DNA of 64,000 nucleotides from VRUE01 sp963762205. Its GTDB lineage: Bacteria; Actinomycetota; Thermoleophilia; Solirubrobacterales; 70-9. How positions within the stretch are numbered: the stretch's first letter is position 1; every line of letters starts with the position of its first letter. Where the stretch lies: assembly GCA_963762205.1 (NCBI GenBank), contig CAVXJZ010000002.1, positions 1 through 64,000 of the forward strand, read 5' to 3'. Below are positions 27,937-38,032 of the stretch, one piece after another. The position numbers and the translations under genes were made by a program. The notes beneath the pieces were generated by a model that was not told the DNA's origin, did not search any database, and worked only from the letters and a program-made list of their open reading frames with translations.

Positions 27937-28061
27937 CTTCTAGGCGGGACGGCCCCGGAGGTTTCAGCGGGAGCTCCCGGGGCCCTCGGCGCGAAGCTCT
28001 TCGCTGGCCTGCCGGGGGCCCGCCGTGCGCAGGGTCGGGCGCCCCGGCCCGAGTCTCCGCA

Positions 28062-28961
28062 TCAGCGCGAGCCGCCGCCGCCTACCGGGCGCATGAGCGG
28101 GACGCCGCCCTCTGTGGGCACGTACACCACCGAGCCCGCGGGCAGCTTCGCGAGCTGCTCGATGTAGTAGAACGTGAGGTACTCCGGGGTCAGGCCCTGG
28201 GAGATGATGCGCTGGGCCTCGGCGATGCCCTTCGCCTGCTCGATCTGCTGGCGCGCCTTCTCCTGGATGATCTCCGTCTGGAACCGCTCGGCGGCGACGT
28301 TCTGCTCCCGCTGGAGCTTCTCCTCGATGGCCTCGCGGACCCTCGGCGGCGCCTGGACGTCCCTGACGAAGACCTCCAGCACCTCGATGCGGTCGCCGGC
28401 CTTGGCCTGGATGGCCGCCAGCATGTCGTTGGCCAGCTCCTTCCGGTTCGGCGAGAAGATCTCGTTGATGGACTTGGTGGCCACGGCGTCCCGCACGCCG
28501 TTGCGCACCGCGTTGAGCACGATGCGGCTCTTGATCTGGCTCTCCGAGCCGAGCCGCTGGTAGAGGTCCGGGGCGTTGGCGGGATCGATGCGGTAGAGGA
28601 TGGCGACCTCGAGGGCGACGTTCAGCTGCTCACTGGTCTGGGCGTCGATCTTCTCCACGCTGCCGTCCGCAGGGAAGCTCTGCTCGCGGATGGACATCTT
28701 CTCGACGCTGGCGAGGGGGTTGATGACGTGCACCCCCTGCTCGAGGGGGGTGGGGTCGATGCGTCCGAGGAAGTGCTTCACACCCACGTCGCCCACGGGG
28801 ATCACCGTGAAGGTGTTGGCAACGGCCAGGAGCACGCCGGCCAGCATGAAGCCGTAACCCATGAGCCTGGCCGAGCCGGCAGACTTGCCAAAGGAAGGTC
28901 CCATCCCCCGGATCACGGCTCCAACCAGGATGGCGAAGATGGCGAGGATGACGAGGCCCAT
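28062..28961 (-). CDS. SPFH/band-7 (prohibitin-like) membrane protein
   Basis: 299 residues in an intact frame. N-terminal membrane segments (MGLVILAIFAILVGAVIRGM and LMGYGFMLAGVLLAVANTF) precede the band-7 domain (VIPVGDVGVKHFLGRIDPTP to VEVFVRDVQAPPRV). A coiled-coil stalk rich in Glu/Gln follows (AIEEKLQREQNVAAERFQTE, EIIQEKARQQIEQAKGIAEA), with a Gly-rich tail. The prohibitin-type order suggests a membrane scaffold that may regulate FtsH-like proteases. The RBS caggagatc lies just before the ATG. It ends about 125 bases before the aminopeptidase start. Confidence 0.9.
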   Translation of the reverse strand: MGLVILAIFAILVGAVIRGMGPSFGKSAGSARLMGYGFMLAGVLLAVANTFTVIPVGDVGVKHFLGRIDPTPLEQGVHVINPLASVEKMSIREQSFPADGSVEKIDAQTSEQLNVALEVAILYRIDPANAPDLYQRLGSESQIKSRIVLNAVRNGVRDAVATKSINEIFSPNRKELANDMLAAIQAKAGDRIEVLEVFVRDVQAPPRVREAIEEKLQREQNVAAERFQTEIIQEKARQQIEQAKGIAEAQRIISQGLTPEYLTFYYIEQLAKLPAGSVVYVPTEGGVPLMRPVGGGGSR

Positions 28962-29116
28962 GACGATCTCCTGTCGTGACAGCGCGTGAATGTGCTTCTA
29001 CGAAAGAGCGGGCAGGGATCTTTGAAGGCTTCCAGCAGACGGTCCACTGATCCATCAGTACGCGGGCGGGCGACTTCTTCTTCGGGCAGGCTGCGGGAGC
29101 GCCGGGCCCGGGGCGG

Positions 29117-29317
29117 TCAGTCTTCTTCGCCGACATAGCTCCGGGCATCCGGATTCGGCGCGACCCGCAGCTCCACGAGGTCCGCTTCGGCGGCGACCTC
29201 GTCGGGTATCTGCGAAGCTGCCCGACCCAGAGCCTCCCGGGCGTCGTCGGCTTCCACCATCAGCGTGTGGTAGCGTTGGTAGCGCCCGCCGTAGCGGACG
29301 GTGACCTGGAATCTCAT
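29117..29317 (-). CDS. Small conserved-looking protein
   Basis: 66 residues, MRFQVTVRYGGRYQRYHTLM then VEADDAREALGRAASQIPDE. It starts with a beta-strand pattern and ends acidic (YVGEED). I do not recognise a family. Codon use and a clean frame support a real gene. It is divergent from waaA, with only 70 bases between the two starts. Confidence 0.6.
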   Translation of the reverse strand: MRFQVTVRYGGRYQRYHTLMVEADDAREALGRAASQIPDEVAAEADLVELRVAPNPDARSYVGEED

Positions 29318-29387
29318 GGCTGCAATCTACCGGGTCCGGGAGGGGAGACCACTTCCGGTGGCGCGCTCGGGCCTCTATCCTCGGCCC

Positions 29388-30767
29388 ATGTCTGCCGTAT
29401 CCGTCGCGTACCGTCTAGCCCAGGCCGGCGTCCGCACCGCGGGCCCTCTGTTGGGAGTGCTGCCAGGTGCCGCAGCCTCCAAGCTCGCGCGGGGCATCGC
29501 GGGCCGGCGGGGTGCCGACCTGCACCTCGCCCGATGGGGCGGAGAGGCTCGAGACCCCACTCGCCCGGTGGTCTGGTTCCACGCGCCGTCGGTGGGGGAG
29601 GGGCTGCAGGCGCGGGCGGTCTCGAGGCGCTGCGCGGCGGCGCGGCCGGGCGTCCAGGTCGTCTTCACCCACTTCTCGCCCTCGGCGGAGAGGCTGGCCG
29701 CGGCCATGCCCGCCGACGTGGCCGGGCTATCTGCCCTGGGACCTGGTGGGCCCCATGCGCCGGGTGCTGGACGCGCTGCGCCCGGACGCGTTGGTCGTTC
29801 ACCAAGACGGAGGTCTGGCCGGTGTTGGCGGACGTGGCCGCGGCCCGGGCGGATTCCCGTCGCGCTGGTGGCCGCGACCGCTGCCGCCCGGTGCCGGACG
29901 GCTGCGGTGGCCGGCCCGCGCGCTCCTGCGGGCCACCTGGGCCGGCTCTCGACGGGTGGCGGCCATCGCCGCCGAGGACGGCCGGCCGCTTCGTGGAGCT
30001 GGGCGTGCGCGGCGGACCGGGTGGTGGTCACCGGCGACCCCGGCATCGACTCGGCGGCCCAGCGGGCCCGCGCGGCCGATCCGGAGGCGCCCTGGCTGAG
30101 CGCCGTTCCACGCCGACCCGCGGCCCACCCTGGTGGCGGGCTCCACCTGGCCGGCCGACGAGGCCGTGCTCCTTCCGGCCCTGGAGACCGGGTACGCGGG
30201 GCGTGGCCCGGGGCTCGCGCGTCGTGGTGGCGCCCCACGAGCCCGGCTCCGGACCACGTGGCGGCGCTCGCTGGAGCGGTCTCGGCGCCGGCGTGGCCGG
30301 AGGGCCGCCACCCTGGCCGAGGTCGGAGGGGGCGGGGTACCGCCGCGGGTGTGGACGCGGTGGTGGTGGATCGGGTGGGCGTGCTGGCGCACCTCTACAC
30401 GGTGGGGACGGTGGCGTACGTGGGCGGCGGCTTCCACGGACGCGGGGCTCCACTCGGTGCTGGAGCCGGCGGCCGCCGCGACTGCCCGACGACCTTCGGG
30501 CCCCGGCACCACAACGCGCGGGCGGCGGCGAGACCTGCTGGCGCTGGGCGGGGGCGGTCGGAGGTGGCCGACGCGACGCCGCTGGCCGCGACGCTCGGCG
30601 GGTGGCTCGCCGACCGCGCGGCCCTCGACTACGCCGCCGGCCGTGCCTTCGGCTATATTGACGCGCACCTGGGCGCCGCCGAGCGCACCGCGGCGATCCT
30701 GGACGACATGCTTCGCCCGTCGCTGATCCCCGCACAATCGGACGATGCACCCTCCCGACCTTCCTGA
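29388..30767 (+). CDS. waaA: Kdo transferase (frameshifted)
   Basis: 3-deoxy-manno-octulosonate transferase that adds Kdo to lipid A precursor. From ATG 29388 the readable motifs are VWFHAPSVGEGLQARAV (SVGE base), VVFTHFSPSAERLA, YLPWD, TKTEVWPVLADVAA, DRVVVTGDPGIDSAAQRA, RPTLVAGSTWPADEAVLLPA, GVLAHLYTVGTVAYVGGGFH and HSVLEPAAAG with FGPRHHNARAA. About 460 residues including a C-terminal extension. Six or more shifts. Its last 23 bases overlap the start of the rhodanese gene. It implies an LPS-bearing outer membrane. Confidence 0.88.
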   Translation: MSAVSVAYRLAQAGVRTAGPLLGVLPGAAASKLARGIAGRRGADLHLARWGGEARDPTRPVVWFHAPSVGEGLQARAVSRRCAAARPGVQVVFTHFSPSAERLAAAMPADVAGLSALGPGGPHAPGAGRAAPGRVGRSPRRRSGRCWRTWPRPGRIPVALVAATAAARCRTAAVAGPRAPAGHLGRLSTGGGHRRRGRPAASWSWACAADRVVVTGDPGIDSAAQRARAADPEAPWLSAVPRRPAAHPGGGLHLAGRRGRAPSGPGDRVRGAWPGARASWWRPTSPAPDHVAALAGAVSAPAWPEGRHPGRGRRGRGTAAGVDAVVVDRVGVLAHLYTVGTVAYVGGGFHGRGAPLGAGAGGRRDCPTTFGPRHHNARAAARPAGAGRGRSEVADATPLAATLGGWLADRAALDYAAGRAFGYIDAHLGAAERTAAILDDMLRPSLIPAQSDDAPSRPS

Positions 30768-31088
30768 AATCACGCCCACCGAGCTCAAGGCCAGCACTGG
30801 ACCAGGGCGACGATCCCCTGCTCGTGGACGTGAGCGAGCACTTCGAGCGGCGCATCGCCGACCTCCCCGACCACGGCCAGCTGCGCATCCCCACCGGCGA
30901 GTTCGTTCCAGCGCATGCGGCGAGATCGACCGAGACCGGAGCCGTGGTGGTCTACTGCCGCTCGGGCAGCCGGAGCGCCTGGGCGGCACGACTCCTGCTG
31001 GAGCGGGGCTATCCACGACGTCTTGAACCTGAAGGGTGGCGTGCTGGGGTGGCGGGAAGAGGTCGACCCCACGCTGCAGGCGTACTGA
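30745..31088 (+). CDS. Rhodanese-like sulfurtransferase (frameshifted)
   Basis: About 114 residues. MHPPDLPEITPTELKA, then DPLLVDVSEHFERRIADLPD, the active-site loop VVVYCRSGSRSAWAARLLLE (Cys in CRSGSR), and the closing LNLKGGVLGWREEVDPTLQA. This is the single-domain PspE/GlpE-like size class. The frame breaks near 30800, 30930 and 31017. It overlaps the end of waaA. Confidence 0.82.
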
Positions 31089-31112
31089 CGGCCGAGGCGT
31101 GTCCGTGCCATC

Positions 31113-32948
31113 GTGAATCCGATCGTCCTGGCGGCTCCGGGCGCCATTCTCGCGCTGGCGCGCGTGGCCTCTGTCTTCGGGCGTGGTGCCAGAGGCGGGC
31201 CCGTCCGCGTTCGACCGAAGCGCCGGCGGGCGAGGTCCCGCGGGCCCGGAGGACACCGCCGACGCCTCGTCCTGGAGGTGCCGCGACGGGGCTCCGACGC
31301 GGCCGACACCAGGCGGGCCGCGGCCAGCGGCGCCGGACACCGCGGCGGGCTCGGCGTCCCGACCCGGTCGTGGCGCCCGCGGAGTCGGAGCGACGATGCG
31401 AGGTCGCGCGAGCGGCCGCGGCCACGAGGGCGTCCCGCCACTTCGAGCGTCCGGAGCACGTCCGCGGGCATCTACCTGAACGCCTGGGCGGCCGGGCTCG
31501 ACGCGGCGGGTGGAGGACCTACTGGCGCTGGCCCGGCGCGACGGAGATCAACAGCTTCGTCATCGACATCAAGGACGCCAGCGGCTACGTGAGCCACCGA
31601 CCGGCGGTGCCGCTGGCCGACGAGATCGGCGCCACCGGCGAGATCCGCATCCGCGACCTGCCGGGGCTGCTTCGGAAGCCTGCACGACGAGGGCGATCTA
31701 TCCCATCGCCCGCATCGTCATCGTGAAGGATCCGCTGCTCACGCACGCCCGGCCCGACCTGGCGGTGCAGGACACGGCGGGGGGGTCTTCGGGTGACGCC
31801 AAGGGCATCGTCTGGCTGAACCCCTTCAACCAGCGAGGTGTGGGACTACCAGGTCGCGCTGGCCCGGGAAGTGGCGCGCGATGGGCTTCCCGGAGATCCA
31901 GTGGGACTACATCCGCTTCCCCGACATCCCCGCGTCCGAGATGGCCCGCGCGGTCTATCCCGGCGCCGACGGCCGCACGAAGGCCGAGGCCATCCGCGGA
32001 CTTCCTGGCCTACTCCCGTGAGCAGCTCGCGGACCTGGGCGTGCGGGTCACCGCCGACGTGTTCGGCGTGACGACCTCGGCCGACGCGCGACGTGGGCAT
32101 CGGCCAGGTGTGGGAGTCGTTCATCGACGTCCGTGGACGTGGCGCTGCCCATGGTCTATCCGAGCCACTACTGGGAGGGGAGCTTCGGCTTCGAGACGCC
32201 CAACGCCTATCCCGTACGAGGTCGTGCGGCGCGCCGCTGGGCGACGCCGTGCGCCGCTCCGCGGAGGTGCCCGGGCGCCGGCGCCGTCCGGCCGTGGCTC
32301 CAGGACTTCACGCCTGGGCAAGCCGCCGTACGGGCCGCCGGAGGTGCGGGCGGAGATCCAGGCGACCTACGACTCGGGCATCGCAGGAGTGGATCCTGTG
32401 GAATCCGGGGAGCCACTACACCGAGGCGGCGCTGGAGCCGGACGGGCGGGTTCGCGACCGAGCCGAGCATCCGCGTGGCCAGCAAGGTGGTGCCGGTGTC
32501 CAGGCGTTGGGAGTTCGTGGACTCCGCCGACGGTCGGGACATCACGCCCGGAGACTCGACCTCGTCGACCAGGGACGCGCAGAAGGCTCAGCAGGATTCG
32601 GGAAGGGTGAAGCCGGACACCGGCGCGGCTCCTGTCGACTCCACGAGGTCCGCGACGGACACACTCCCGGCCGACACCACGAGGATCCGCGCCGACACCA
32701 CGAGGATCCGCGCCGACACCACCATCGGGCATCCTGACACCACCACGGCGCCCCGCGACACGACGAACGCCGTGCCCGACACGGCAACCGGGTCGTCAGG
32801 TGCGGCGCCGCGTCCCGTCACCACCGGCGCCCCCGATACGACGGGCGCGTCGTGGGAGATCGTGGGGCCCGGGCTTCGCGTCATCCCACTCCTGATTCGA
32901 TCTCCAGGAGCCGCTGCTTCCGCCAGAGTCCGCCGCCGTAGCCGGTGA
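31113..32948 (+). CDS. DUF4015 putative glycoside hydrolase, Thr/Asp-rich tail (frameshifted)
   Basis: It starts at GTG 31113 (NPIVLAAPGAILALARVASV, signal-like) and passes through a low-complexity linker. The DUF4015 TIM-barrel-like domain follows: INSFVIDIKDASGYVSHRPA, YPIARIVIVKDPLLTHARPD, IQWDYIRFPDIPASEMARAV, LGVRVTADVFGVTTSAD, DVALPMVYPSHYWEG and WILWNPGSHY. The tail is rich in DTT(R/T)-type repeats, including two 21-bp near-exact units around 32671-32712. The predicted role is a secreted polysaccharide-acting enzyme. The true stop is unclear; the frame to 32948 overlaps the end of ada on the other strand by 68 bases, and an earlier stop near 32893 is possible. Seven or more shifts. Confidence 0.75.
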
Positions 32949-33954
32949 GCTTGCCGTCGGATCCCACCACGCGGTGGCACGGGATCAGGATCGCCACGCG
33001 GTTGTCGCCGTTGGCCTTGCCCACGGCCCGCACCGCGCTGGGGCGGCCGATGCGCCGGGCCAGGGTCCCGTAGCTGATGGTCTCCCCGTGGGGGATGGTC
33101 CGTAGCTCCTTCCACACCTGCTCCTGGAACTCGGTGCCCGGACGTGCGCAGGGGCACGTCGAAGCGTCTGCCGGCTTGCCGGCGAAGTACTCGCCGAGCT
33201 GGGGGGCGACGTCGCGCAGGACGGCGTTGTCGCCCGGCGCGAGCACGCCGGGCACGTACCGCGTGAGGCGCCCGATCTGGGTGGGAGCATTCGTCCGGTC
33301 GGCGAACTCCAGCAGGCAGAGCGCGTCGTCGGTGGCGGCGGCCACCATGGGACCCAGGGGCGTGGGGATGCGGGTCACGTGCACGACGTCACCTCGGGCC
33401 GCGGCGTCGGTGGGCGCAGGCCCCCGCGAGCTTCTGGAACGCCTCGTTGAAGCCGCTCAGCGAGTCGTAGCCCGCGTCGAACGCCGCCGGCGTCACCGCC
33501 TCGCCCTGGCGGATCCGGCCCAGGGCGCGCCCCAGCCGCCGGGCCCGGCTGTAGGCGTGGAACGTCATCCCGTGGTGGGCCTTGAACCAGCGGCGGACGC
33601 GCGCGGGGTCGAGCCCCAGCGCCCGCAGGTCCGGATCGCGCCAGCGGCGGGTCGGGTCCTTCTCCACCTCGCCGCAGGAGCCCGCCCAACCACTCCGGCG
33701 CCTGTCCCAGCGGGCTCCATGGGGCGGCAACGGCGACAGGGGCGGTATCCGGCGAGGAGCGCGGCGTGAGGAGGTGGCGAAGAACTCCACGTTGTCGGGC
33801 CTGGGCCTGCGGGCCGGACAGGTGGGCGGCAGAAGATCCCGGTGGTCCGTACGGCGGTGAGGAAGACGCCCTCGTAGGAGGCGTCCTTGCGCTGAACGCG
33901 CCGTAGCATCTCGCGTGCGAGGCGGCAGCGTGTGCGTATCCATGGGGACAACAT
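32881..33954 (-). CDS. ada: Ada-type methyltransferase/regulator (frameshifted)
   Basis: Three-domain adaptive-response protein, about 358 residues joined, close to the 354 of E. coli Ada. The N-terminal metal-binding transfer domain has YEGVFLTAVRTTGIFCRP, TCPARRPRPDNVEFFAT and YRPCRRCRP. An AraC-type HTH follows (PARVRRWFKAHHGMTFHAYS, FDAGYDSLSGFNEAFQKLAG). The C-terminal O6-alkylguanine methyltransferase domain has FQEQVWKELRTIPHGETISY and the active site ILIPCHRVVG. As written, the last domain begins at a GTG (33384) in a different frame. A one-base correction joins FQKLAGA to APTDAAARGDVVHVTRIPTP, so I treat it as one gene; a separate ogt is the alternative. Confidence 0.8.
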
Positions 33955-34038
33955 TGTGGCGCGTCCGCCGGGAGGCTACCGGAATCCGAACACCGAATTC
34001 CCGTGGGTCTGGATTGGCCGACTGCTAGCTTTGTCGCC

Positions 34039-35740
34039 ATGCCCCCCCGCCCTGGCGTTTCCCGTCATCGCCGCGTCCTGCCTGGCCGCTTCGGCGTATC
34101 CGCTCGACGCGCGGGCGCCCAGGTGACGCCGTCCTCCGTCGCCCACCCCCGCCGTCGGACACGCTGGCGGTCGCGCCCCGCCCGACAGCGCCGCCGTGGT
34201 GGTGCGCGGCGACACGCTGGGCTTCCTGTACGGGCGCCTGGGCCCGTTCACCGTGCCAGGAGCGCGCCGCCGCCGTGGCGGAGCGGATCCGCGACCTCCG
34301 CTTCCAGGGGGTCGACACGCCTCGGTACGTATGGTGGAGCACGCCGGGCGCGTGGAGGTCTGGGCCGGCGACGTATCCGTGGTCACGGTCACCGCGCAGG
34401 ACACCCTGGGGACGCGGCGCGGACATGGCGGCCACCGGCAGCGAGGCCATGGCGTCCATGGTGCAGGTCGGCCTGAGCGCGCGCCGCTCATCACCCGCGA
34501 CATCCGGGACCTGCTTTCGGGCTGGTGAAGACGGCGCTGGCCACCCTGGCGCTGTACTGGCTCTTCCGGCTCATGGCCCGGTGGTATCCGCGGCTCTACC
34601 GCCGCATCCGGGACATCCAGGAGGACAAGCTTCCGCTCGGTCCGCTTCCAGGGCCTCGTGCTCCTGTCGGGCGAGCGCATCGAGGCGGCCTCCTGGTCGT
34701 GGCCCGCGCTCTCGAGGCTGGTGGTCACCGCGGTCCTGCGTGTTCGCGCTACTGCCTGCTGGTCTTCAGCTTCTTCCCGCCGACCCGGGTCCTGGCGCAG
34801 CGCATCCTCGCGATGGCGTGGGAGCCGACGAGCGCTCGCGCTCGCGGCGATGGTCGGCTACCTGCCGAACCTGTTCTACATCGGCGTCATCGGGGTGCTC
34901 ACCTACTACGGCCTGAAGGTCGTGCACCTCGTCTTCAGCGCGCTGGGCAGCGGCACCATCCGCATTCCCGGGCTTCTTCCCGGACTGGGCGGAGCCGACC
35001 TTCAAGCTCTTCGCGGGTGCTGGCGCTGGCCTTCGCGGTCATCCTCATCTGGCCGTACCTGCCCAACAGCGACTCGGACGGCGTTCAAGGGCGTGGCGGC
35101 CTTCCTGGGCCTGCTCCTCACCTTCGGCTCGGCGGGGGCGGTGTCGAACGTGGTGGGTGGCGTGGTGATGATCTACATGCGGCCCTTCCAGATCGGCGAC
35201 CGGGTGAAGATCGCCGACACCGTGGGCGACGTGGTGCGAGCGCGGCATGCTCGTCACACGCCTGCGCACGCCCAAGAACGTGGAGATCACGATCCCGAAC
35301 TCCATGGTGCTGGGCAGCCACATCGTGAACTACAGCGCCACGGCCAAGGAAGGCGGCATCATCCTGCACACCACGGTGACCATCGGATACGACGCGCCCT
35401 GGCGGGAGGTGCACGAGGCCATGAAGGATGCGGCCCGGCGCACGGACGGGATCCTGCGGAGCCGGCGCCCTTCGTGCTGCAGACCGCGCTGGGCGACTAC
35501 GCGGTGAGCTACGAGCTGAACGCCTACACGAAGGAGCCCGGGCAGGATGACCGCGCATCTACTCCAGCGCTCCACGAGAACCTCCAGGACGCGTCTGGCC
35601 GAGGCCGGCATCGAGATCCTGTCTCCGGTCTACCACTCCCTCCGGGACGGGAACCGTCCACCATCCCCGCGCCACACACGCCTTCGGCGGTTGCGCCGGC
35701 GTTCAGAGTGCGGAGCGTGGAGGGCGAGGAGAAGGCGTAG
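34039..35740 (+). CDS. MscS-family mechanosensitive channel (frameshifted)
   Basis: About 565 residues. A periplasmic-type N-terminal part (DTLGFLYGRLGPFTVPERAA) precedes several membrane helices (LFYIGVIGVLTYYGLKVVHL). The MscS pore and beta-domain follow: FLGLLLTFGSAGAVSNVVGG, VVMIYMRPFQIGDRVKIADT, LRTPKNVEITIPNSMVLGSH and IILHTTVTIGYDAPWREVHE. This matches the larger MscS homologues with an extra N-terminal domain, which release turgor on hypo-osmotic shock. The last 20 residues are Arg/Glu-rich. There are about eight shifts, mostly before 35250. Confidence 0.85.
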
Positions 35741-35808
35741 CAGCGGGAAGCGGCGTTGCGCCGGAGTCGATGTCCCCACGGCCGTTTCCGGTGGGACTTC
35801 GACCTCCG

Positions 35809-37621
35809 TCAGACGACCGCGGGCGCGAACTGCAGCTCGTGGAGCCGGGCGTACAGGCCGCCCTGCTCGAGCAGCTCCTCGTGGGTGCCCTCCTCGCGGA
35901 GCTCGCCGTGGTGGAGCACCAGGATGCGGTCGGCGTGCTGCACCGTGGAGAGGCGGTGGGCGATGACCAGCGAGGTGCGCCCCTTGAGCAGCTCGTCGGT
36001 GGCCGCCTCGATGCGCGCCTCGATCTCCGAGTCCACCGAGCTGGTGGCCTCGTCCAGGATGAGGATCTCCGGGTCGAACGCGAGCGCCCGGGCGAAGCTC
36101 ACGAGCTGGCGCTCTCCCACCGACATGGTGGAGCCCCGCTCGCCCAGCGCCTGGTCGTACCCCTGCGGCAAGTCGCTCGATGAAGGGCGCCGCGCCCACG
36201 CGCTCGGCGGCGCTGCGCGGACGCGCTCGTCGGCGATGTCCGGTGGCGCCCAGGCGGATGTTGTAGGCGACGTCCTGGCTGAACAGGAAGACGTCCTGGA
36301 GCACCAGGCCGATGCGCTCGCGGAGATCCTGGAGCCGCAGGCGGTCGATGGGCACGCCGTCCAGCAGGATCTCGCCCCGGTCCACGTCGTAGAAGCGCAT
36401 CAGCAGGTTGATGAGCGTGGTCTTGCCCGCGCCGGTGTGGCCGACGATGGCCACCTTCTCGCCGGGCGCGACGGCGAAGCTCACGTCCTTGAGCACCCAG
36501 TCGGGCTCGCCGTCCTCCCGCGTTGCCGTACGCGAACCAGACGTCGCGGAACTCGATGCGACCCTCGAGCGGGACCGGCAGCGCGACGGGATCGACGGGA
36601 TCGGTGACCGCGATGTCCCGTGATCGAGGAGCTTGAACACGCGCTCCGACGAGGCCATGGCGCCCTGCAGGAGGTTGTACTTCTCCGAGAGATCCTGGAT
36701 GGGCCGGAAGAAGCGCCGGGCGTACTGCAGGAAGGCCGCGACGACGCCGACGGTCACGGCCCCGTGCGAGGATCTGGAACCCGCCGTACCACAGGATGAG
36801 CGCCAGCGCGATGGCCGTGAAGAACTCGATGACCGGAAAGAAGAGCGCGTAGTACGTGATGGAGCGGAGGTGCGCCTCCAGGTAGCTCGCGTTCAGCTCG
36901 GCGTGGCGGCGCATGTCCGCGTCTTCCCGGTTGAAGAGCTGGACGACGCGGACGCCGGTGAAGCGCTCGTGCAGGAAGGCGTTCAGGCGCGCCAGCCGCA
37001 CGCGGATGTCGCGATACGCCGTGCGGATCCTGGCCCGGAAGACGAAGGCCGCGATGAACACGAGGGGCAGCACGCTGAAGGTCACCAGGGCCAGCCGCCA
37101 GTCCATGCGCAGCATGGCGACCACGATGAAGAGCAGCGTGAAGACGTCGCCGAAGACCGTGACCACGCCCGAGCTGAAGAGCTCGTTGAGCGTCTCGACA
37201 TCGTTGGTGATGCGCGTCATGAGACGCCCCACCGGGTTCTTGTCGAAGAAGCGCAGGTCCAGCCGCTGGAAGTGGGCGAAGATCTCCGTGCGGAGGTCGT
37301 ACATCACGCTCTGGCCGAGCCACGTGGTGAGGAGTCCCTGGGCGTACTGCAGGCCGAAGCCCAGGACGACGGCGCCGACGTACGCGAGCGCCAGCGACGC
37401 CCACGAGGTGCAGGTCCCCTGCGGGGATCGCGCGTGTCGATGACCTGCTGGGTCAGCCACGGCCCCACCACCTCCATGGCCGAGCCGAGCATGAGCAGCA
37501 CGACCGCCACCGCCACCTGGAGCCGGTAGGGCTGCAGGTAGCCGAGAAGGCGACGCATGAGCCGGGCGTCGTACGCCTTCCCCAGCGCCTCTTCCTCGTG
37601 GTGGATTCCGGTGTCGGCCAT
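35809..37621 (-). CDS. ABC exporter, fused membrane and ATPase domains (frameshifted)
   Basis: About 604 residues, MsbA/MdlB-type half transporter. It starts MADTGIHHEEEALGKAYDAR, then the six-helix domain (LLGYLQPYRLQVAVAVVLLM, RLDLRFFDKNPVGRLMTRIT, WRLALVTFSVLPLVFIAAFV). The ATPase follows with Walker A VAIVGHTGAGKTTLINLLMR, signature TMSVGERQLVSFARALAF (SVGER in place of SGGQ, usual in the YheH/MdlB group), Walker B ILILDEATSSVDSE and H-loop IAHRLST. It probably dimerises; the substrate cannot be inferred. Shifts lie near 37415, 36765, 36530 and 36200. It converges with mscS. Confidence 0.88.
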
Positions 37622-37699
37622 GCGGGCGTGCGGACGGAGGTGGGCCGCCGCGGAAAAGCGGCGGTCCGGTCCGTACCCGTGCCGCCGGGAGGGCGTTCC

Positions 37700-37888
37700 C
37701 TACCTGGCCGTGCTCGGCGACTCCAGCGCGTCGGCGATCTTCCTGAGTGTCGCCTTCGTGTCCTTCAGCGTCTGCCGGAAGTCCATGGAGTCGGTGTCGG
37801 CGATCTCCATGCGCAGGTCCCCGAGATAGCTCTCGAGAGCGGTCTTCAGGACCGCCGCCTCGACCGGGGTGAGATCGAGTTGGATCAT
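37700..37888 (-). CDS. Small acidic protein of unknown function
   Basis: 62 residues starting at the ATG at 37888, which has a clear RBS (gaggagggcacc). The sequence MIQLDLTPVEAAVLKTALES, then YLGDLRMEIADTDSMDFRQT, is predicted all-helical with heptad spacing. A longer in-frame start at 37990 lacks an RBS. No family is recognised; similar short 'TPxE-AxxLxxxL' proteins occur next to stress genes. The frame is intact. Confidence 0.65.
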   Translation of the reverse strand: MIQLDLTPVEAAVLKTALESYLGDLRMEIADTDSMDFRQTLKDTKATLRKIADALESPSTAR

Positions 37889-38032
37889 GGTGCCCTCCTC
37901 GTGATTGGCCATGAGGGCCCGGGGTTCATTCTCTCCGTGTGTGCTGGTACCCCCGAATCCCCGGCACGGGCCACGACGGGTGAGGCCCACCCCGCGGTGC
38001 GCGTCGGACCACTTCCCGTCGGCGCGGAGCCG

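Noticed and set aside
32881..33384. Separate ogt gene
   Set aside because: A single-base correction fuses it to the Ada N-terminal domains with the exact length of known Ada proteins; kept as one gene with the alternative noted.
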